Shown: piece by piece, positions 6,864 through 11,194 of the stretch
Numbering within the stretch: the first letter of the stretch is position 1
Layout of the letters: each line of letters begins with the position of its first letter
Assembly (NCBI GenBank): GCA_016872225.1
Contig: VHAW01000051.1
Location: 1-11,194, forward strand
Source of the DNA: Sphingomonadales bacterium
GTDB taxonomy: Bacteria; Bacteroidota; Bacteroidia; UBA7662
Direction of reading: 5' to 3'
DNA: 11,194 bases
The notes under the pieces: generated by a model
What the model was told of the DNA's origin: nothing
What the model saw: only the letters and a program-made list of their open reading frames with translations
Databases searched by the model: none
Translations under genes and position numbers: made by a program

Positions 6864-7646
6864 TTAATCAGGAATATCGAAGGATAATTGCAAACCATCG
6901 TAAGCGAGGAAAACCCCTTTGGGTAGCCTTTTCTCCACAGCGTCATGCAGGCCCAATTGATGGGAAATATGAGTGAGATAGGTGTGCTTAGCTCCGATTT
7001 TGTGAGCTTGTTCCAAGGCCTGTTCCAAAGTAAAATGCGAAGGATGAGCGGTATGGCGTAAGGCATTCAGGACCAAAACCTCACAATCTTCCAATAAATC
7101 GATGGTGGAAAGGGGAATCGCGTTGGCATCCGTGATATAAGCAAATGGGCCTATTCGAAAACCTTTGACCGGGAGATTCATGTGCATTACCGGTAAGGGA
7201 ACAACAGGCATCCCATTTAATTCAAAAGGGTGGTCATCAATTTCGATGGGGTTTAATTCCGGGATCCCGGGGTAACGGGTGCCCTCAAAGGCATAAAAAA
7301 ATTCCCTACGCAGGGCTTCCTGGACGCGGAGGTCCGCATAGATTGGCATGGGTTTTTGTTGCCGGTAATTGAACGCCCTCACATCGTCAGTTCCGGCGAT
7401 ATGGTCTTTGTGGGCATGGGTGAACAACAAGGCATCCAGGTTCTTCACGCCTGACCGTAACATTTGTTGCCTAAAGTCTGGTCCTGAATCAATGACCACC
7501 GAGGCCTTAGGGTGTTGTACCCAAACGGAAGAACGAAGGCGTTGGTCTTTGGAGTCCATGGAGAGGCATACCTCGCAATTACAAGCAATGAGGGGAACCC
7601 CTTGGGACGTGCCCGTTCCCAAAAATTCGACGTGAAGCTTGCCCAT
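6864..7646 (-). CDS. PhnP-like metallo-beta-lactamase-fold hydrolase
   Basis: A 260-aa metallo-beta-lactamase-fold enzyme close to PhnP and Elac-type phosphodiesterases; PhnP itself cleaves a cyclic ribose phosphate. The fold begins HVEFLGTGTSQGVP and carries the di-metal motif THAHKDH (H77, H79, D81, H82). Further ligands are H155 (VMHMNLP), D173 (ITDAN) and H226 (LTHISHQ). A CxCxxC cluster (C22, C24, C27) corresponds to the extra structural zinc site seen in PhnP. There is no phosphonate (C-P lyase) gene around, so a true PhnP function is unlikely; Bacteroidota commonly carry this gene as a stand-alone family member. It lies 12 bp downstream of the small hypothetical gene and 25 bp upstream of the thioredoxin-like gene, in one minus-strand unit. 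The actual phosphodiester substrate is unknown. Confidence 0.87.
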   Translation of the reverse strand: MGKLHVEFLGTGTSQGVPLIACNCEVCLSMDSKDQRLRSSVWVQHPKASVVIDSGPDFRQQMLRSGVKNLDALLFTHAHKDHIAGTDDVRAFNYRQQKPMPIYADLRVQEALRREFFYAFEGTRYPGIPELNPIEIDDHPFELNGMPVVPLPVMHMNLPVKGFRIGPFAYITDANAIPLSTIDLLEDCEVLVLNALRHTAHPSHFTLEQALEQAHKIGAKHTYLTHISHQLGLHDAVEKRLPKGVFLAYDGLQLSFDIPD

Positions 7647-7658
7647 TTTCCGGACTCT

Positions 7659-7943
7659 TCACAAAGCATTCACCAGGCCAGGGGCCTGTGCAGCACAGTC
7701 TTCGGCATCTTCCAATTTTCCCCTTTCCAAAATAAATCGCTCGATTTCTTCAAGGGTTTCGATTTTGGCATCCAAGGAGAAAAACTTATTGACGATCACG
7801 ACGCCCTGTTGCTCAAACAGGCAATATCCAGACTGAAAATTACCTTTCTCGTAACGAATGCGTAGTCCAGAGCCCTTAAACTTCTGTTCTAAAACTTTTA
7901 GTCGCTGGAGTAGTGCGGCTTCTTTGGAAGAGGTTTGAATCAT
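7659..7943 (-). CDS. Conserved hypothetical protein, 94 aa
   Basis: The function is not recognised. The 94-aa product has an N-terminal amphipathic helix (about 5-25: KEAALLQRLKVLEQKFKG). A strand-rich core follows: GLRIRYEKGNFQSGYCLFEQ, then QGVVIVNKFFSLDAKIETL. A second helix (about 60-78, IETLEEIERFIL) comes next, then an acidic/Ala-rich tail. The YEKGNFQSGYC and VVNKFF motifs recall a small protein family I have seen among Bacteroidota hypothetical proteins; this is memory, not a search. There is no signal peptide or membrane helix, so it is probably cytoplasmic. The frame is open up to 8108, but the preferred start at 7943 has homology-like sequence immediately after it and sits 12 bp downstream of a TAnnTTTG element, whereas a longer product would run through the mnmA promoter region and 5' end. 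It is divergent from mnmA and leads the unit ending in dapD. Confidence 0.75.
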   Translation of the reverse strand: MIQTSSKEAALLQRLKVLEQKFKGSGLRIRYEKGNFQSGYCLFEQQGVVIVNKFFSLDAKIETLEEIERFILERGKLEDAEDCAAQAPGLVNAL

Positions 7944-7954
7944 AAGAACAGGGT

Positions 7955-7962
7955 CAAATTTA
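7955..7962 (-). promoter_or_regulatory. Bacteroidota-type -7 promoter element for the minus-strand unit ending in dapD
   Basis: On the minus strand this reads TAAATTTG, a full match to TAnnTTTG. It lies 11 bases upstream of the ATG at 7943, so the leader would be only about 5 nt. No -33 TTG was found at the usual distance. It would drive the hypothetical protein, the PhnP-like hydrolase, the thioredoxin-like gene and dapD. Confidence 0.4.
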
Positions 7963-7997
7963 GGGGGCTTTGTGAAATAAGACCTTGAATATGACCG

Positions 7998-8005
7998 TAG
8001 ATTTG
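7998..8005 (+). promoter_or_regulatory. Bacteroidota-type -7 promoter element for mnmA
   Basis: The plus strand reads TAGATTTG, a full match to TAnnTTTG, ending 4 bases before the mnmA ATG. A TTG lies at 7970-7972, giving a 25-base spacer, a few bases longer than the usual 19-23. If used, transcription would start at or next to the start codon, giving a leaderless or nearly leaderless mRNA. Confidence 0.4.
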
Positions 8006-8009
8006 CTAC

Positions 8010-9167
8010 ATGTTGATAAATAACCCAGGTTCTAGGGTGCTTGTGGCGATGAGCGGAGGATTGGATTCGACCATGACCGCCGCTCTTCTGCACGAACAAG
8101 GTCATCAAGTGGTAGGTCTGACAATGAAGACCTGGGATTATGCGGCTTCGGGCGGCAACCAGAAAGAGACCGGCTGCTGCAGCTTAGATTCCATCAACGA
8201 TGCCCGCGAAGTAGCCGTTTCCCTCGGTTTTCCTCATTTCATATTGGATATCCGAGAGAATTTTGGGGATTCCGTGATTGATTATTTTGTTGAAGAATAC
8301 CTTGCTGGCAGGACTCCCAACCCCTGCGTCATGTGCAATACCCACATCAAATGGGATGCCCTGTTGCAAAGGGCCGAACAGTTAAACTGTGAACATTTGG
8401 CTACGGGTCATTATGCTCGGTTGGCCACTGGAGACGATGGTAGGCGTTATGTGTTATGTGGTGACGACTTAAACAAAGATCAGTCTTATGTGTTGTGGGG
8501 ATTAAACCAAGACGCTCTGAAAAAAACGATTTTTCCGATGGGGGACTATACCAAAGCCGCCATTAGGGCCATGGCCACGGATCGGGGTTATCGCAATTTG
8601 GTGAACAAACCGGAAAGCTATGAGATTTGTTTCGTACCAGACAACGATTATCGGGGATTTATCAAGCGTCGGGTTCCAGGTTTGGAACAAAGTGTACTGG
8701 GTGGGGCCTTTGTGGACACCTCGGGACAAACAATAGGCCATCATCAGGGATATCCCTTCTATACCGTGGGCCAACGCAAAGGTTTAGAGACGGCCTTTGG
8801 AACGCCCAAATACGTAGTTTCCATTGATGCTGAACGTAACCAGGTCGTGCTCGGAGACTTGAAGGATTTGGACCGAACCACCATGGTCGTGCATCAGTTG
8901 AATTGGCAGAAAATCGCTTCGGTACCCCATGATGGTATGGAAGCTGTGGTCAAAATACGATACAAAGATCCGGGGACCCCAGCATTTGTGAAACCGGATG
9001 GTCACAAAGTACTGGTGGAATTCATGGCCCCTGTCAAAGCCATAGCCCCCGGACAATCCGCTGTGTTTTACGAGGGGGATGCGGTCCTGGGCGGTGGTTG
9101 GATCCATTCCTCTTTGCCTATGGTGTGGGAAAGTCATCCATCGAATGCCAATCTTCATAATCCCTGA
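8010..9167 (+). CDS. mnmA: tRNA-specific 2-thiouridylase MnmA
   Basis: MnmA thiolates uridine 34 of tRNAs for Lys, Glu and Gln, using ATP and sulfur passed from a cysteine desulfurase relay; this modification supports accurate decoding. The 385-aa product has the PP-loop AMSGGLDST (S15-D19 region) for ATP binding. It also has the catalytic Cys in TPNPCVMCN (C106) and the second active-site Cys in YEICFVPDNDYRGF (C207). ATGHYAR, YTVGQRKGL and the C-terminal beta-barrel segment VKIRYKDPGTPAFV complete the family pattern. Length is normal (about 360-390 aa). An in-frame TAG at 7998-8000 limits the start to 8010, since the next Met (residue 14) is inside the PP-loop. It is divergent from the 94-aa gene, and the S8 protease starts 4 bp after its stop, so the two may be cotranscribed. 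Confidence 0.95.
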   Translation: MLINNPGSRVLVAMSGGLDSTMTAALLHEQGHQVVGLTMKTWDYAASGGNQKETGCCSLDSINDAREVAVSLGFPHFILDIRENFGDSVIDYFVEEYLAGRTPNPCVMCNTHIKWDALLQRAEQLNCEHLATGHYARLATGDDGRRYVLCGDDLNKDQSYVLWGLNQDALKKTIFPMGDYTKAAIRAMATDRGYRNLVNKPESYEICFVPDNDYRGFIKRRVPGLEQSVLGGAFVDTSGQTIGHHQGYPFYTVGQRKGLETAFGTPKYVVSIDAERNQVVLGDLKDLDRTTMVVHQLNWQKIASVPHDGMEAVVKIRYKDPGTPAFVKPDGHKVLVEFMAPVKAIAPGQSAVFYEGDAVLGGGWIHSSLPMVWESHPSNANLHNP

Positions 9168-9171
9168 GCTC

Positions 9172-10899
9172 ATGGTTATTTCATTCTTTTTGTTTATCCA
9201 CAAAAGATTTTTTAAGGTCTGTTTGGGGTTTTTCATAATCCTGGGTTATTCAAACCAACTTTCTGCCCAGAGCGGTGAATGGTATTGGATTTCGTTTCGT
9301 TCCAAACCAGCAGGGTCATACAGTTTCAATCAGCCACAAGCTTTTCTCTCCGCTCGTTCCATCGCCAGAAGGGTTCGACAAGGAATTCCCCTAGATAGCA
9401 GCGATATCCCTGTTTATCAGCCATATGTAGATAGTTTACAAGTTGCAGGTGCCATTGTAAAGCACCGTAGCCGTTGGCTTAATGGGGTCACTGTTCGAAT
9501 TCCCAACAATGATTCAATCGTTCGACAGAGGATCATGAATTTTCCATTTGTGCGGCAAGGCATCCCCAATGGCAGAGTATCAGGAACAGGTAGGTTCAAG
9601 CCCATTCAAAGTAAATTTCAGGATGAAAGGATAGTCCCCGTTTCATCTACGGAAATTCTCCCTCGAACCACTTCGGTTTACGGATTCTCAGGAGGACAAC
9701 TTCGCTTGCACAAAGGTGATTATCTTCATGATAGGAATTTTCGGGGACAGGGGATGAGGATCGCGGTCTTTGACGCAGGTTTCGTGAACATGCCCGACAT
9801 GCCTGTTTTTGACTCGCTGTATTTGCGTAACCGTATTGTGGACACCTATGACTTTGTGGATATGGATACCGGGGTTTATGAATTTGATAGCCATGGAACC
9901 TACGTTATGGGATGCCTGGGGGCCAATGTTCCAGGGGAATTGATGGGAACTGCGCCAGAGGCTCAATACATGCTCTACCGCAGCGAAAACAATGTTGGCG
10001 CTAGTGAAAATCCTATTGAAGAGGACAATTGGGTAGCCGCTGCCGAAAGAGCAGACAGTGCTGGAGCCGATGTTTTTAATTCTTCGCTGATTTACACCAC
10101 CTTTGATAATCCTGCATTCAATCATGCTTGGTCCGATATGGACGGTAACACCGCTCGAATGACCATTGCTTCCGATTGGGCCGCCGCCAAAGGGATCTTG
10201 GTGGTGAACTCTGCTGGGAATTATGGAGGAGGTCCTTGGTACAAAATCGGAGCTGCTGCAGACGGCGATTCGGTTTTGGCCGTCGGGGCGGTGGATACCC
10301 TTGGGCAGCGTGCAGGGTTTAGCAGCATGGGGCCTACTGCAGATGGAAGAATCAAGCCCAATGTGATGTCGGTCGGTGCGGGTGCTGCCTCTTGCCAGAT
10401 TCCTGGACCGGGGGTTGCTTGGATTTCAGGCACCTCCTTCTCGGGACCCATCATGGCAGGCTTGGCAACTTGTTTATGGCAGGCCCTGCCGGGGCATCGT
10501 AATATGGAAATCTTTGATCTGTTGCAACGCTGCGCCAATAGGCAGGCTAATCCGGATACTTTCAACGGGTACGGGATTCCCAATTTGCAGTTGGCCATGT
10601 CCTTGGCTGGGTTAACGCCCAATCGTATGAATGATTTGCCGCAAGTCCGGATTTTTCCTCAACCGGCTTCCTTGTCTGGACCGTGTAGTTTGGAATGGGG
10701 AACTGGTATCCCTGCGGGGGATTATCGCGTCACGTGGTACAATATGGCAGGGCAGGTGATGATGACCCAAGAATATACTCGTTTTTACGATGAAAGAAAT
10801 TTAATGAGTTTGAAAAACAAACCTGGGGCAGGTTTGTATCTTATAGGTATTGAGGGCCTATCATTTCAAGCTCGAATCCCTTGCCTAATCGTCCCCTGA
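9172..10899 (+). CDS. Secreted S8 (subtilisin-like) serine protease with T9SS C-terminal sorting domain
   Basis: An exported protease of 575 aa. An N-terminal signal peptide (HKR, then FFKVCLGFFIILGY, then SNQLSAQ) is followed by a pro-region (about 34-180) with the Bacteroidota subtilase pattern EWYWISFRSK and FLSARSIARRVRQGIPLDSS. The catalytic triad is visible: Asp in AVFDAGF (about D201), His in FDSHGT (about H241) and Ser in GTSFSGP (about S422), with the oxyanion Asn in NSAGN (about N350). The last ~85 residues resemble a T9SS type A sorting domain: VRIFPQPA, WYNMAGQV, GLYLIGIEG. This would send it through the outer membrane, to the surface or medium. The ATG at 9172 is 4 bp after mnmA; a TTG at 9190 (MFIHKRFF...) would give an even cleaner signal peptide. 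The substrate is unknown. It overlaps the next gene by 19 nt if that gene starts at TTG. Confidence 0.88.
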   Translation: MVISFFLFIHKRFFKVCLGFFIILGYSNQLSAQSGEWYWISFRSKPAGSYSFNQPQAFLSARSIARRVRQGIPLDSSDIPVYQPYVDSLQVAGAIVKHRSRWLNGVTVRIPNNDSIVRQRIMNFPFVRQGIPNGRVSGTGRFKPIQSKFQDERIVPVSSTEILPRTTSVYGFSGGQLRLHKGDYLHDRNFRGQGMRIAVFDAGFVNMPDMPVFDSLYLRNRIVDTYDFVDMDTGVYEFDSHGTYVMGCLGANVPGELMGTAPEAQYMLYRSENNVGASENPIEEDNWVAAAERADSAGADVFNSSLIYTTFDNPAFNHAWSDMDGNTARMTIASDWAAAKGILVVNSAGNYGGGPWYKIGAAADGDSVLAVGAVDTLGQRAGFSSMGPTADGRIKPNVMSVGAGAASCQIPGPGVAWISGTSFSGPIMAGLATCLWQALPGHRNMEIFDLLQRCANRQANPDTFNGYGIPNLQLAMSLAGLTPNRMNDLPQVRIFPQPASLSGPCSLEWGTGIPAGDYRVTWYNMAGQVMMTQEYTRFYDERNLMSLKNKPGAGLYLIGIEGLSFQARIPCLIVP

Positions 10900-11194
10900 T
10901 TCCGTTCATTCGAAATTCTCTGTGCCTCACCCTCTTAATAGGGTTGGTCTGCGTAGGGCTTGAGGCCAATGCATCATCGATGGAACGGGAGGACCCGCCT
11001 CGCAAAATTCCTCGCTATACGGTATCGGGGTATTTGCGAGGACAGAATGGCGAAAACCTTTTAGGTGCGACGGTTCAGGTGGAGGGTGCGGGCCTTGGTA
11101 CGGCAAGCAATATCTACGGATATTATGCCCTTACCCTGGATTCTGGAACGCACAACCTGATCATTCAATACTTGGGTTTCAAGACCATCCGGCA
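10881..11194 (+). CDS. Partial TonB-dependent receptor with carboxypeptidase-regulatory-like N-terminal domain
   Basis: The open frame runs to the right window edge. Residues from about 46 onward, YTVSGYLRGQNGENLLGATV and QVEGAGLGTASNIYGYYALT, then SGTHNLIIQYLGFKTIR, form the CarboxypepD_reg-like domain that precedes the plug of many Bacteroidota TonB-dependent outer-membrane receptors. Such proteins import large or scarce nutrients across the outer membrane. The only ATG in frame (10980) lies after a good signal peptide (IRNS, then LCLTLLIGLVCVGL, then EANASS), and the frame is closed upstream at 10851. So the true start is probably the TTG at 10881 (MPNRPLIPF...), overlapping the protease end by 19 nt; CTG at 10896 is a weaker option. 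The plug and barrel lie beyond the window, so the receptor call is inferred from the leading domain. Confidence 0.75.
   Translation, partial: MPNRPLIPFIRNSLCLTLLIGLVCVGLEANASSMEREDPPRKIPRYTVSGYLRGQNGENLLGATVQVEGAGLGTASNIYGYYALTLDSGTHNLIIQYLGFKTIR

Noticed and set aside
6839..7066. Upstream extension of the thioredoxin-like reading frame (open to 7066)
   Set aside because: The extension overlaps the conserved 3' end of the PhnP-like gene in another frame and has no family-like residues; the homologous part begins at the ATG at 6838.
7944..8108. Upstream extension of the 94-aa gene to an ATG at 8108
   Set aside because: It would overlap the mnmA start and both promoter elements, and the added residues are not conserved-looking.
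1..11194. CRISPR array, defence island, integrated element or a new multi-gene system
   Set aside because: No direct-repeat series, integrase, transposase, toxin-antitoxin pair or compositional break was seen; nearly all genes are recognised housekeeping or standard surface families.
1..11194. tRNA or rRNA genes
   Set aside because: The intergenic gaps are all under about 100 bp and none contains a cloverleaf or rRNA-like sequence that I can see.

Overview
The window looks like an ordinary stretch of chromosome from a member of the Bacteroidota, probably a marine or freshwater Flavobacteriales-like lineage (the rank below phylum is a guess). The evidence is: a long NusB with an N-terminal extension; a PUR/DUF3276 single-domain nucleic-acid-binding protein; a subtilase with a C-terminal type IX secretion (T9SS) sorting domain; the start of a TonB-dependent receptor with a carboxypeptidase-regulatory-like domain; and TAnnTTTG promoter elements in both divergent intergenic regions. 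Genes are tightly packed. No gap exceeds about 100 bp, and I see no rRNA, tRNA, mobile element, CRISPR array or phage gene.

Layout. (a) 1-2105, minus strand: a leucine/phenylalanine/valine dehydrogenase, then nusB (stop/start overlap ATGA), then the first codons of an exported or membrane protein running off the left edge. (b) 2106-2197: a divergent control region with a TAnnTTTG element for the dehydrogenase and a 16-bp imperfect palindrome. (c) 2198-5437, plus strand: a four-gene operon with gaps of 3, 12 and 3 bp. It encodes an ABC exporter half-transporter with a degenerate ATP site, the PUR-domain protein, a MazG-like NTP pyrophosphohydrolase and a peptide methionine sulfoxide reductase MsrA that probably has a signal peptide. 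(d) 5444-7943, minus strand, converging on msrA with only 6 bp between stops. In transcription order it encodes a 94-aa conserved hypothetical protein, a PhnP-like metallo-beta-lactamase hydrolase, a CNHC thioredoxin-like protein and DapD of lysine/diaminopimelate synthesis. (e) 7944-8009: a second divergent region with a TAnnTTTG element on each strand. (f) 8010-11194, plus strand: mnmA (tRNA 2-thiolation), a T9SS-exported S8 protease 4 bp later, then a TonB-dependent receptor fragment that overlaps the protease end and probably starts at TTG.

Most genes are housekeeping: transcription antitermination, amino-acid metabolism, tRNA modification, cell-wall precursor supply, nucleotide-pool cleaning and repair of oxidised methionine. 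The right end shifts to the cell surface (secreted protease plus outer-membrane receptor). I found no convincing new multi-gene system. The points most worth checking are the ABC exporter lacking both its Walker B glutamate and its switch histidine, the promoter element placed so close to the mnmA start codon that the transcript may be leaderless, the palindrome in the first divergent region, and the probable TTG start codons on exported proteins.
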